Assembly: GCA_009176605.1 (NCBI GenBank)
Contig: SEYY01017640.1
Coordinates: 1-25,658, forward strand
Direction: 5' to 3'
DNA from: Armadillidium nasatum
Taxonomy: Eukaryota > Arthropoda > Malacostraca > Isopoda > Armadillidiidae
Length of the DNA: 25,658 nucleotides
Shown: piece by piece, positions 13,700 to 25,623 of the stretch
Position numbering within the stretch: position 1 is the first letter of the stretch
Layout of the letters: every line of letters begins with the position of its first letter
Made by a program: the position numbers and the translations under genes
The notes under the pieces: generated by a model
Told to the model about the DNA's origin: nothing
The model's input: the letters and a program-made list of their open reading frames with translations, nothing else
The model's database searches: none

Positions 13700-13875
13700 A
13701 TTTATTTCATTTTATAAACGCCAATATCATTTTCATTGCATACCAAAATGTTTTATTCATCTATTTATGTGATAAAGAATACTGAAATTTAATCTTCCCT
13801 ATTTATCCCAATTGGTGAAATAGGAATGTCAATAAATAAATATTTCTGTATCTAATCATGAGAAGTGATACAAGA
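13700..13875 (+). repeat. Dispersed repeat, copy B
   Basis: The partner of 1785-1959 (shared CAATATCATT, AATAGGAATGT.AATAAA and TCTAATCATGAG). The sequence before it (13441-13690) is somewhat GC-richer and could be more of the same element, but copy A does not clearly continue there. Confidence 0.6.
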
Positions 13876-13901
13876 TATTTAAAAAAAAATCCAATATTTA
13901 A

Positions 13902-14560
<659 letters not shown>

Positions 14561-14595
14561 GCTGCTAGTAGTTAATATTTTTGACAATTTAAACT

Positions 14596-15060
<465 letters not shown>

Positions 15061-15590
15061 TTACTGAAAAAAGTTCATTTCTATCATTTTTCTGAGTCTA
15101 TAACAGTTTTTTTTTTTTTTTTTTTTTTTAAATTTGACACTTTTTCAAATTAATGGTGGGGCCAAATCACTTATCATAATAACCTGAAATTTGGATTATA
15201 TATATATGTTTAAAATTCTATGGCCTACAAAAGCTTCTTACATATTTTTGCTCCCAGAGTTATAAAAAAAAATAAAAAGAAAAATTTTCCTTTTTGGACA
15301 AAAAAAAATTCTTATTTTTGGGAGGTGTATAGAGGAATGATGAAAATACAAATTCCTCTTTATACTTTATTCGATGCAATATGTTGGTTTCGAGATATAG
15401 TCTCTCAAAAAAAAAGTATTTTTGACCAAATTTCAAAAATTCCCAAAGTTTGAGAGGCTACATCTCACTTCAAACAAATAGCATTTAATAGTGCAATAAA
15501 TAAAATTTGTAGCCCTGTCCCTCCTCTAAACAATATCCGAAAATAAAAACGAATTAGTAGTTAGAAATTTTTTTTTTTAAATAATTTTTT
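15061..15590 (-). mobile_element. hAT-like element, internal palindromic segment
   Basis: Matches 22110-22700 in order: TTTTTCTGAGTCTAT, CTACAAAAGC, TTTATACTTTATTCGATG, GGTTTCGAGATATAG, TTCAAAAATTCCCAAAG, TTTGAGAGGCTACATCTC, then GTAGCCCTGTCCCTCCTCTA. The centre of the palindrome seen in the fuller copy is kept (GAGATATAG.CTCTCAAA against TTTGAGAGGCTACATCTC). It has no terminus of its own and no coding sense. Confidence 0.72.
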
Positions 15591-15599
15591 TCTCTATAT

Positions 15600-16028
15600 T
15601 GCAAAGAAAATTTCGGTAATAATTCGATTTGGCACGAACCTCTCTATTTTTCACTATATAGAAAATATGAAGTCAAAATATGTTTAAATGCATTCTACAC
15701 ATAATTATCTTTCACGGAAGAGTAATATAAATATATAACAAAAAGAAATACCATTTAAAAAAAAAAAAAAAAAAAAACATATTTTTACTCCGAATTACGA
15801 AGCAACTGTTCTTCGACTGGCCTTCATTTGTACAAAAACAGGAAAACCAATTGAATACAGGTTGCCATATTTGTCCTTCTACTGTTCTGTTATTTTTCTG
15901 CAATGTACATAGACTTTTGCAATGTACTACAACCTTCGATGTATAGAAATATCGATATATTAAAACATCAATATATCAATGCAAATTTTGACATTTGTAT
16001 TATTATTTAGCTTTTATTCATTTACGTC
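15600..16028. other. Noncoding; possible unrecognised relic at 15780-15900
   Basis: Includes a ~20-bp A-run near 15757-15777 and a GC-richer part at 15780-15900. The latter gives short minus-strand sense-like peptides in two frames, but I cannot name them. ATATCGATATATT-type words occur at 15947-15980. Confidence 0.4.
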
Positions 16029-16214
<186 letters not shown>

Positions 16215-16481
16215 GCTTAGGTTTAGAATGTTTGAGTTTCGATATTTTTATATCGATATTTTTATATCGATAATAATATAATTGAATATCAAACCCGAGG
16301 GTTTTTAAAAAGAAAGCAAGACCTTTTTTTTCTTTTGTTTAACTTCAAAGGCAATATTGTAGCACTTTATTATTTTATATAGTATTTATATTAATGTTTT
16401 TGTAAGTTTTTCCATTAAAATCTTTATTATCAACTTTGATAAAATAATTTGTTTTTTTAATTTTAAGTGATATGAAATTTA

Positions 16482-16712
16482 TAGGAGGAGGAATGATTCT
16501 AAAGATGTTCCCATAGTATTATGGAGGTGATTTCAGGTAGCGTCTTGTAGGTTCAAGTGGCATGAGTGTGATGGGTCTAAAGTGCTGGAGTAGAATTGGT
16601 GCCAAATTTGTCTAAATGATCTTTCAACCGAATGATTTTTGTTTCTTTGTGTAGTTTGTTGTAGAATTGGGGTAGTTTTAGCGCACCCTGTGATGATTCG
16701 AAGAGTAGTTTT
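16482..16712 (-). mobile_element. Non-LTR retrotransposon ORF2 C-terminal fragment
   Basis: One minus-strand frame reads TTLRIITGCAKTTPI, then RSFRQIWHQFYSSTLDPSHSCH, and continues, after a single TGA, to NHLHNTMGTSLESFLLL. The pattern (alanine/leucine-R-I-I-T-G-..-KTTPI...., then an L.....FY....LDPSHPCH-like segment) is the post-RT tail region of Jockey-like LINE ORF2 proteins. The frame is otherwise open for ~75 codons. The rest of the element is absent on both sides. It may be from the same family as the 1395-1640 fragment. Confidence 0.6.
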
Positions 16713-17580
<868 letters not shown>

Positions 17581-17720
17581 TACTTTTCTAATCGAAATCT
17601 TTAAGAAAACTTTTTAATTATGAAAATCACAAAGTAACTTTTCACTACGAAATTCAAAAGTAATTTTTCAATGCGAAATTCAAATGGATACTTTTCAATA
17701 TGAAAATGAAAAGGCAACTT
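17581..17720. repeat. Degenerate ~27-bp tandem repeat, five copies plus a part
   Basis: Units start near 17581, 17609, 17637, 17663, 17690 and 17717, with a consensus close to ACTTTTCAATACGAAATTC followed by AAAAG. The period of 26-28 bp is near nine codons, which makes a spurious minus-strand peptide with a nine-residue rhythm; I do not think it is a gene. Confidence 0.75.
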
Positions 17721-17730
17721 TGAGTTTTTT

Positions 17731-17852
17731 GAGAGCGAACTACACCAACGAGGCCATATGCCATCCTTCCAGGCAGACAAAATACTGCCCTTCAAGCCAT
17801 CACGAGTTCAGAGTGAAACACGTCCACACGCAATGAGAGCTCACGATGCTCT
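17731..17852 (-). repeat. GC-richer dispersed repeat, minus copy (SINE-like)
   Basis: The reverse complement of 2947-3060 with moderate divergence. It ends next to the 27-bp tandem repeat on one side and an A-run (17852-17864) on the other; on the minus strand the A-run lies upstream as poly(T). Confidence 0.65.
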
Positions 17853-17955
17853 AAAAAAAAAAAAGGCAACTGACTTTACAAAAAATATCAACCTACCATT
17901 TTGCTTTCTGTGCTAGCTATTTTTATTGATTCTAGCTACTAGATTTTGTTTTTAG

Positions 17956-18245
<290 letters not shown>

Positions 18246-18357
18246 TATTTATTTAATTCAATTTTAATTTATTAAATATTAAATATATTTATTAAAAAAA
18301 GGAATAAAAGGTAATAAATAACAGTTGTATACTAACTAGTTATTTTTAGTAGTAGTT

Positions 18358-18760
18358 GCACAAACTTGCAAGCAGGTCAAGAATGTCCCTGGATGCTGAA
18401 TTTAGGGATTACCGTCGTCTTCAAACCCCAGAAACTCATTCACCTTATATTTCATCCAGGAATGGAGCAAAATCTATTCGTGACACCGAAAACCCTTTTC
18501 TCCGTCTTAAATGTAACAATTTTTCTGGTTCACCTTCCTCACGCCCTTTCTGGCATTTTGCAAAAAATGTTAATTGTAACTTTACTTCCTTCTCTCTCCC
18601 TTCTCTAGCTACCGTTGTACCTTCTACTAAAGCTGAACTCTTCGCTCAAACTTTTCCTTCTAACACTACCTTAGATGATTCCGGAACTATTCTTCCTCTT
18701 TTAACCCCCTCAAACTCATTTGTGCCTAATATTTTAAAGAATAAAGTAAATGCTCATCCT
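18358..18760 (+). mobile_element. Jockey-like LINE ORF2 fragment, plus copy
   Basis: A 188-codon plus-strand frame opens at 18356. It reads SRMSLDAEFRDYRRLQTPET, SSRNGAKS, RLKCNNF, SSRPFWHFAKNVNCNFTS, STKAELFAQTF, and ends in a proline-rich TPSNSFVPNI. This is the linker between endonuclease and RT in a family abundant in arthropods, homologous to 12310-11890 on the minus strand. Identity ends near 18740. The remaining codons, to 18922, are of unknown origin and may be flanking DNA read through by chance. The open frame is unlikely to be a host gene. Confidence 0.75.
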
Positions 18761-18922
18761 TCGATACCCTGGATGAAAACGTTCTCCTTAGAGGGATCCC
18801 TCTTCGTCCGATTGAAGAAAGAAGCATCAAAAAGGCTTATCGGGAACTTCAGATATTCTTGTAATGTCGCTCAAATGTTAGTTAGATATTTGCTGTGGCA
18901 TATTTTGTTTTATTTTTTATAA

Positions 18923-19858
18923 TCATTTCCTTCTTTTCCTCTACCGAAAGAGAGGTTTGAAAACTTAAATTAATAAAACATTATTATTTAAAATTAGATT
19001 ACCAATTTATAAAAATTTTATATAATGGATGATGATCTCTGTGAGGTAAGGGTTTGGCACTGGAATTTAAGTTCTTTAATTGATAAATAAAAAATATAGT
19101 TTCAAAACTCATCAAAATTGAAATTTTACAAAATAGCTTGAAAAAGAATTGATACCTGTGTCAAAATTCGGAATATGTTTGCTTAGGTTTCTGAGTGATA
19201 AAATTCTCGATTAAATTACTACCCACGACACGAAGACTATAAACTCAACTTCGACCGTTTTGCGATCTTAATTGTAGGGCCTACCCTATTGTTTACGTCT
19301 GATATACGGTAATAAAACTCAAATTAAAATAAATGGTGTATTTAAAATTTAAAAAAGCTGTTTAAGTAATTATGTGGCATATGACCAACACGGCAAGAAA
19401 CCATTATTGTTATTATTAGTCTTTAATAATAACTTCATCTGTTTGTTCCTCCCCTATTAGGATCAACGCTTAAGGAAAACCTTGTCCGTTTATACAAAAT
19501 TTTGAGCTGAAATGTAATTAAATATTTATGAACTTTAAAAAGGCATATCTAATGTATATTTACCCTAATGGTTATTTTGATGGTTTGACCTATATAGGTA
19601 TTCCAATTGTAAGACAGACCCCAAAATAAGGTGCAAATAGTTATTTTATAGAATTAAGGCTTTGGGGTATTTGGGTAAATGTATATTTTCCAGTAGTATA
19701 TTATTTTCATATGTCGAAACTACGAAAACAAATTGGTAGGAAATATCTTTTAGGTTAATTGAGGCATAGAAAACTATTTTGTACTCTAAAAAACAAAAAT
19801 AAAAATAAAAATAAAATAATTAAAATCATTTAACAACACATTATAACTTTAATGGCGT
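18923..19858. other. Noncoding, nothing recognised
   Basis: AT-rich with stops in all frames. Slightly GC-richer pieces at 19220-19300 and 19440-19490 match nothing else in the window that I can see. Confidence 0.5.
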
Positions 19859-19869
19859 ATTATCATTTG

Positions 19870-20020
19870 AACATAGGACATAGGAACATAGGAAAATAGA
19901 GACAGTTAGAAGCCACAAGGGCCTATCAAGACTGTCCCAGTCCAAACAAATAATAACAATAACAATACTAATACATGCACAAAAGACTAGGTCTATCTCA
20001 TGTATTAAATAATGCCTTAA
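19870..20020. repeat. Probable interspersed-repeat fragment with ACATAGGA reiteration
   Basis: It starts with a threefold reiteration (AACATAGGACATAGGAACATAGGA-type, 19870-19893), then a GC-richer AGTTAGAAGCCACAAGGG and CAAGACTGTCCCAGTCC. Reiterated ACATA(G/A)GA runs are known at the edges of CR1-related repeats in animals, but I cannot place this one. No coding sense. Confidence 0.4.
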
Positions 20021-20099
20021 CATTGGACTACCATGTTACTGTATCAGGAAATTAGGATGACAAAATATTATGAAATGAGAGAAGGATCCAAAGTCAAAA

Positions 20100-20480
20100 T
20101 TGTTTTTTTATTATTTGACAGATTGAGCTGAAATTTACAATGTATATGCATTTTTTAAATCTAAGAACTTTCGATTTCTGACGTTTTTCTGAGTTTCTAA
20201 TGGTTTAAAAGTTATAGGGGGGTCAAAATTCAAAAGAGAATAAATAGAAGTGGTAAAATAGTGGTCAGAATGATCCAAAAACTCCCCTGTACATTCTTAT
20301 CCCCAATTTTTATAACATTAACGGAGAACATTTGAGAATATTACTGATATCGATTGATAATTATTAATAAAACTCCCAATTTTTTTTTTTTTTTTTACTC
20401 AGCCTAACTATATAAAGAAAATGATCATATGAATGGCAAAGGTTTTTGGATTTTTTAAGAAAATTTTTTTTTTTTTTTTT
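20100..20480 (-). mobile_element. Diverged partial copy of the hAT-like element interior
   Basis: GATTGAGCTGAAATTT, GACGTTTTTCTGAGTTTCTAA and TGGTTTAAAAGTTATAGG parallel the outer arm at 22060-22150. ACTCAGCCTAACTATATAAAG at 20398-20418 matches the spacer at ~15020 in reverse complement. It has no terminus and no coding sense. The orientation label follows the fuller copy and is uncertain. Confidence 0.5.
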
Positions 20481-20482
20481 AA

Positions 20483-20995
20483 ATGATTCAAATTTTTATT
20501 TGTTTCCAATATGGTGTGCCATTTCTTCTACCATATAATCGTTTGCCCTATTTAGAAATATACTATCTTTTCAGTATCTTTTTTTTACAATGTGTTAATG
20601 TTCAATCACTTCTGCACAGGACTAATAAAATATGTGACTTTAAACTAGGGCATCTCTCAAGACTGAAATAGATTGATAAGGATCCACCATACATTGAGGG
20701 TATAAGAGCTGAAATGGGGTCCTTGTTAAGGGGAATTAAACAAAAGGACAGTACCGTTACAAACATTTACCATAACTAAGATATGGATTTTATCTTACCT
20801 GATATTTACTTTGATGAGTTGCCTCATCAAGTTCAGTTTCAGTGTAGTATCAAACTGAAATTAATTAAACTCGGTAGTTCAAATTCTATTTCAAATACAA
20901 TGACTCGGAATCAACCTGAAGTCAAATCTTCAAACTTTGTACAGTTCAGTCCTTGCAATAATTATCATTTGGAATCTGAATGCACTGAAACTTAA
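20483..20995 (+). pseudogene. Decayed open frame of unknown origin
   Basis: One frame runs for ~170 codons with only two stops (at ~20669 and ~20777). It carries believable peptide sense: HRTNKICDFKLGHLSRLK, then DKDPPYIEGIRAEMGSLLRG, then MDFILPDIYFDELPHQVQF and a Ser/Asn-rich end. Codon content is better than in the flanking AT-rich DNA. I recognise no family. It may be an old retrocopy, a transposon remnant or an unannotated exon of the downstream plus-strand gene. The first ~35 codons (20483-20590) are hydrophobic and may be chance. Confidence 0.35.
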
Positions 20996-20999
20996 AAGT

Positions 21000-21340
21000 C
21001 TAATGAGAGATTAAAAGCATATAATGATGATTCCTATACATATTTTTTCTTTGCTCCATTATGTTTCATTATTTAATTACTAACTCTGATAATTTCATAT
21101 GCAATTTATTTAATAAGCTGAATTCCATGATAAATAAATATATAACAACTAAACTGCATGTGGAAAACAAAATCAAATAATTAATGATAAAAAAAAAAAA
21201 GTCAGTAATTATAGAGCATGTAAAAGATATTTTTTAAAAATTTACCTCGTCATATCAGTGATCTTATTTTAAGATGATTGCAATTCTATTTATTCTAATT
21301 TTCAATTATTATTTTAAAAATTCCAAGAGATGTTTTTATT
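21000..21340. other. AT-rich noncoding, probable 5' intron or upstream DNA
   Basis: No gene seen. It leads into a pyrimidine-rich stretch and the acceptor at 21360. Confidence 0.45.
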
Positions 21341-21360
21341 TTCTTCTTTTTCTATTTTAG

Positions 21361-21483
21361 GTTTGTTAAGTGTTTGGAATTTATTTCTATTAACTAAAAA
21401 TTAAAATGAATATCAAATCTGAAAGTGAAATAAAGATTGAAGAATTAGACTTGGAATATGACTCTTATCAACAAGATTCTCAG
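21361..21483 (+). CDS. Exon with start codon: acidic N-terminus of a zinc-finger-type gene
   Basis: A good acceptor (TTCTTTTTCTATTTTAG, ending at 21360) precedes a 45-base 5' leader and ATG at 21406. The frame [20 protein letters not shown]... runs 26 codons to a CAG|GTGGGA donor at 21483/21484, phase 0. Composition is acidic, with two psi-K-x-E motifs (IKSE, residues 3-6; IKIE, residues 9-12). Such short acidic psi-KxE leaders stand in front of C2H2 zinc-finger arrays in many arthropod genes. No zinc finger is in the window, so the family assignment is inference. The donor is weaker than consensus and lies 5 bases before a TA tract. The phase fits the exon at 25297. Confidence 0.65.
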
Positions 21484-21485
21484 GT

Positions 21486-21606
<121 letters not shown>

Positions 21607-22056
21607 TTGGAAATGCCCAGTTATACATAATCCACCAGATTTGGAGGATCTAAACCTTTTACCCAGGTTAGAGATAGTTGATAGTGAAGTGATGAAAAGA
21701 TAGTTGATAGTTTACACATGAAAGGAAGACTGTGCCATAGATCAAGTTGAGTACATGTGAGAGGATTGAGAGAATCACTGAATAAAGTAAACAATTTATG
21801 AAAATAACTTCCAAGATATTTCTTTTATTCATGTCTAAAGTTTAGATGAATTTTTCTTTTTAAACTTTCTGTAAATTTTATAATATTTAGAAAACCCCAA
21901 AGAAATTTAATAAAAATCCACTGATTGGGACTATAAATATGAACTGACCGGGGCCCCAGACCCGGCCAACCCCGGCTAAAAATCAGGGAAAACTGGGGTT
22001 TCCGGCCAGGGTTAAAATAACAAATTATACAAAAAATTTTTTTTTTTTTTTAATTT

Positions 22057-22990
22057 TCAGCCGATTCTGCTGAAACTTTCAGTTATATAGATTTTTTACT
22101 GGTAAGAAAAGTCCATTCTAGCGTTTTTCTGAGTCTATTATGGTTAAAAGTTTTTTTTATTTTTTATTTTTTATTTTTTTTGTGTGGAAATTTTACCCTT
22201 TTTCAATAGAATGACGGTGCCAAACCACTTTTTAGAATGAGCTGAAAGTTGGACTATTTATTCAAAATTATATGGGCTACAAAAGCCTCTTATTGATTTT
22301 TGTTCCCAGAGTTATAGAAAAAATGTTAGACAAAAACTGACCAACTATAAAAAAAAAATTTTTTTGAACTAAAAAAATCCACCTTTTCAGACAAAATCTT
22401 TTTTTAAAAAATACAACTATAACATTTCCTATTTTTTATGTGTATAGAGGAGGGGTGGGGCTACAAATTCCTCTAAGTACATTATTTGATTATATTCGTT
22501 GGTTTTGAGATATAGCCTTCAAAAAGGTCCATTTTTGGCCAAATTTCAAAAATTCCCAAAGTTTGAGAGGCTATATCTCGCTTCAAACAAAGGGCATTTA
22601 AAAATGCACTAAATAAAAATTGTTGCCCTGTTCCTCTTCTAAACAATATTCACAAATAAAAAAAATAGTAGGTAGCGTTTTTTTTTTAAATAATTTTTTC
22701 CTCCAGAAGGGTATGATTTTTGCAAAAAAAATTTTCAAGTGCTTATAACTCTTTTCTAGACGTGATATCAAAAATCTATTCCCACCAATGCAAGAAATTG
22801 GGGCAAAGGTATTCAGTTAAATTTTCAGCTCATGTGGACCAGTGGTTTGACCCAGTTATTTATTTTTTTCAACTTTGGGTCCAAATAAGTTTCAAACCGT
22901 TATAGACTCAAAAAAATGCTCGAAATCAACTCAGAACTTCGTGAAAAAATTCACATACTTTGAAAATTTCAGCTCAATCAGTCAAATAAT
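22057..22990. repeat. ~930-bp imperfect palindrome (foldback core of hAT element)
   Basis: Five separated blocks pair in mirror order around 22520-22545: TTCTGAGTCTATTA (22127-22140) with TTATAGACTC (22900-22909); AAACCACTT...GAGCTGAAAGT (22222-22249) with ATTTTCAGCTCATG...AGTGGTTT (22821-22848); AGAGTTATA (22308-22316) with TATAACTCT (22744-22752); TGTATAGAGGAGGGGTGGGG (22441-22460) with 22626-22645; and TTTTGAGATATAGCCTTCAAA (22503-22523) with TTTGAGAGGCTATATCTCG (22562-22580). Identity is moderate, so a folded RNA would have bulges. Confidence 0.78.
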
Positions 22991-22999
22991 AAAAAAAAA

Positions 23000-23257
23000 A
23001 TTTCAAACAAAATATAAGAAAATTTTGATTTTTTTCTTTTCTGTTTCTTTTGACCGCTCCTTTTCTGCTAGTGAATGTTCATCTTTGTGTTTTGATTTTA
23101 GATACTCCAAAAAGATTTGGTTGAAATTTTTTTTACTTGTAGCACCCGTCGGTTCTCTTCTAATTTTCTAACTGCAGATGTTACATTTAGCTATTTCGAG
23201 CCTATCCTGAAACATTGTAAAGTATTCAAATACTGCAGAAGCTGATCTTTTAGCCAT
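23000..23257 (-). pseudogene. BED zinc-finger remnant of hAT transposase
   Basis: Read on minus from ATG at 23257: MAKRSASAVFEYFTMFQDR, then AKCNICS, a TAG stop, and KIRREPTGATSKKNF, followed by FLEYLKSKHKDEH. This is the BED-finger plan (S-x-V-[WF]-x-[YF]-F ... A-x-C-x2-C ... T-S-x-[LF] ... [HY]-L-x3-H), with CxxC and the L-K-S-K-H end. BED fingers bind the element's own ends in hAT transposases. There is one in-frame stop and then a lysine-rich tail. The RNase-H-like catalytic domain is missing and replaced by the palindromic core. The first Met lies ~460 bp inside the right terminus, a reasonable 5' leader. Confidence 0.72.
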
Positions 23258-23649
23258 ATTGACTGAAAGTGTAAACAAAATAATAATTTTTAAATAATGC
23301 AGCTAAATGATACAAGTTTGATACATAGCAATAAAATAACAATGATATGTATAAATACAGGTTAAATTGATAATTTTATATCTTACATTTTTTCAAACTT
23401 TACCTTTGGGTCTTACCTAGGTAAAAGTGTTAAATCACTATTATGAATTAGAATAATTTTTTTTTTAATTTTTGTACTTTTTTTAAACTTTAAATACACA
23501 AAACTGTAATGCAATGTAATGTAATTTTAGAGAAAATGCATATAATCATTAATTTAAGTGAATGTTGCCTATTCTACTCCTACCTTACAATTAAATAAAC
23601 CTTATATCTAATTTTCTTAACCTAAAATTTCAGTGCTTTTGACCTCTTT

Positions 23650-23718
23650 ACAAATTTTAGGAAACCCCGGCCATAACCCCGGCCCCAGCCCCGGCCAAAT
23701 TCCAGCCCCGGTCGGTCC

Positions 23719-23721
<3 letters not shown>
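23650..23721 (-). repeat. hAT right terminus with CCCCGG subterminal repeats
   Basis: Five CCCCGG words in ~60 bp, ending CCCCGGTCGGTCCCTA. The mirror end at 21938-22015 carries GACCGGGGCCCCAG, CCCGGCC, CCCCGGC and CCGGCC words. Such GC islands are striking in DNA that is otherwise strongly AT-rich. Confidence 0.75.
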
Positions 23722-23723
<2 letters not shown>

Positions 23724-23791
<68 letters not shown>

Positions 23792-23796
23792 ATATA

Positions 23797-23798
<2 letters not shown>
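23724..23798. repeat. (TA)n microsatellite, ~75 bp
   Basis: Starts inside the right target duplication (ACTATATA) of the hAT element. It has one TATT slip near 23780 and passes directly into (ATT)n. Confidence 0.95.

Positions 23799-23841
<43 letters not shown>
23799..23841. repeat. (ATT)n, left half of a split tract
   Basis: Continues on the other side of the MITE at 24567-24628. Its last eight bases, ATTATTAT, form the target duplication. Confidence 0.92.

Positions 23842-24566
<725 letters not shown>

Positions 24567-24628
<62 letters not shown>
24567..24628. repeat. (ATT)n, right half of the split tract
   Basis: The same phase and motif as 23799-23841, starting at the base after the MITE terminus. 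Confidence 0.92.
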
Positions 24629-24629
<1 letters not shown>

Positions 24630-25280
24630 CTAGAGGAGTTTGAGATTCACATTTTCTACAAAGAGCTAAAATGCAAAGTTTGTGATGGGGAATTCTATTC
24701 CATAAAAACTAAGAAAAAGTGGCAAATATTTTTTGTTAACTCTACAACCTTTGGTCAAAATTTATGTTACTTGTTGATTTTTTAAATAAGGAAACAAACT
24801 ATTCTGTAAATGTTATTTTTAGCTTTTGTAATTATGTAATTTATGGATGCTTTTTGAAAATAACAGATATTCTTTTAATAAATTAAAATCTTTTGACAAT
24901 AAAATTTTTCAACATTTTACACTATGGTCATTGTCTGTACTTCAAACAGTTGTTTTAATAATCCATGTGGCGAGTTTTACAGATCCTAAATCCTATTAAA
25001 ACTTTTTCCAAATTTCTTAGACTTCTTTCCCCTCTATGGGTTCCCTTTCTAATTTACTGACCAACTTTCTTTTTTCCAACACCTGATGATCTTGGAATGT
25101 TCTTAGGATTAATATTTACAATCCAACCCAGACTTTTTTAAATCAATGCTATCTTCCTATTAACCAGAGTAGAGTTGGTTTCTATTTGTTCGTCTTCAAA
25201 CTTGATTACCTCCCTTCATGGATCTTTATCACACTTTGGCTTGATTTTGGTTGTATTACATCCCAGTAAGCTTAATCAAA
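24629..25280. other. Intronic AT-rich DNA, nothing recognised
   Basis: No open frame, RNA gene or repeat that I can support. Confidence 0.45.
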
Positions 25281-25296
25281 TTCTTTGTTATTTCAG

Positions 25297-25500
25297 ATCT
25301 TTTGTGATAATGAATCGGACTTCACTTTAAAAGCAGAAGACATTAAAATTGAAGAGTTTGATGAAAATATATCTATAAAGTCAGAGTTGACTGAATCAGA
25401 GAAGGAATCCGTGTTAGGCGAAGGACTGGTTAACAATGGTGTCATAAAATCCGAAAATGTGATGATGATTGAGGAGAAATCTTTTGGTCAGCACTCAAAG
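25297..25500 (+). CDS. Second coding exon, acidic psi-KxE-rich segment
   Basis: Acceptor TTCTTTGTTATTTCAG ends at 25296, and the donor AAG|GTATGT at 25500/25501 is strong. The 204 bases are phase 0 at both ends and fully open: 68 codons starting IFCDNESDFTLKAEDIKIEE and ending SFGQHSK. It is acidic and unstructured-looking, with four psi-K-x-E motifs (LKAE 11-14, IKIE 16-19, IKSE 27-30, and IKSE near residue 50), the usual SUMO-acceptor pattern found in transcriptional repressors. It shares the KIEE(L/F)D core with the first exon, so the two may be diverged duplicates. The DNA-binding part of the protein would lie to the right of the window. No stop or frameshift is present, and the exon looks functional. 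Confidence 0.75.
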
Positions 25501-25564
25501 GTATGTTGATTCAAATGTTATTCATTACTTAAGTTATAACAAGCTATTGAGTGGAAAACCTTTC

Positions 25565-25566
<2 letters not shown>

Positions 25567-25621
<55 letters not shown>
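25567..25621. repeat. (ATT)n microsatellite
   Basis: Trinucleotide tract ~65 bases past the second exon's donor, in the next intron. Confidence 0.93.

Positions 25622-25623
<2 letters not shown>

Larger units (their letters stand above)
21938..23721 (-). mobile_element. hAT-like DNA transposon remnant, both ends present, palindromic core
   Basis: A 1.78-kb non-autonomous or decayed element. The right end, read inward on minus, is TAGGGACCGACCGGGGC. The left end reads TATGAACTGACCGGGGC, 14 of 17 the same. The flanks are ACTATAAA (21930-21937) and ACTATATA (23722-23729), a 7/8 match at the 8-bp length typical of hAT. Subterminal DNA is GC-rich and holds many CCCCGG/CCGGGG words on both sides, as expected for transposase-binding repeats. 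A BED-finger start of a transposase lies on the minus strand near the right end. The middle (22057-22990) is a long imperfect palindrome, unusual for hAT. Confidence 0.8.

Noticed and set aside
15712..15903. 63-codon minus-strand frame with Cys and Trp
   Set aside because: It ends in a poly-Phe run from the A-tract, and sense-like peptides appear in two frames at once; no family recognised.
17601..17795. Small minus-strand protein with a nine-residue repeat
   Set aside because: The rhythm comes from the 27-bp DNA tandem repeat, and the units are degenerate without preserving codons.
18356..18922. 188-codon host gene
   Set aside because: Its first ~130 codons are the linker of a Jockey-like LINE, homologous to the minus-strand piece at 11890-12310; the remainder has no support.
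24640..24740. A plus-strand CxxC stretch (LKCKVCDGEF) as a zinc-finger exon of the right-hand gene
   Set aside because: Only one Cys pair, no His pair at finger spacing, no splice sites in a fitting phase, and a stop soon after.
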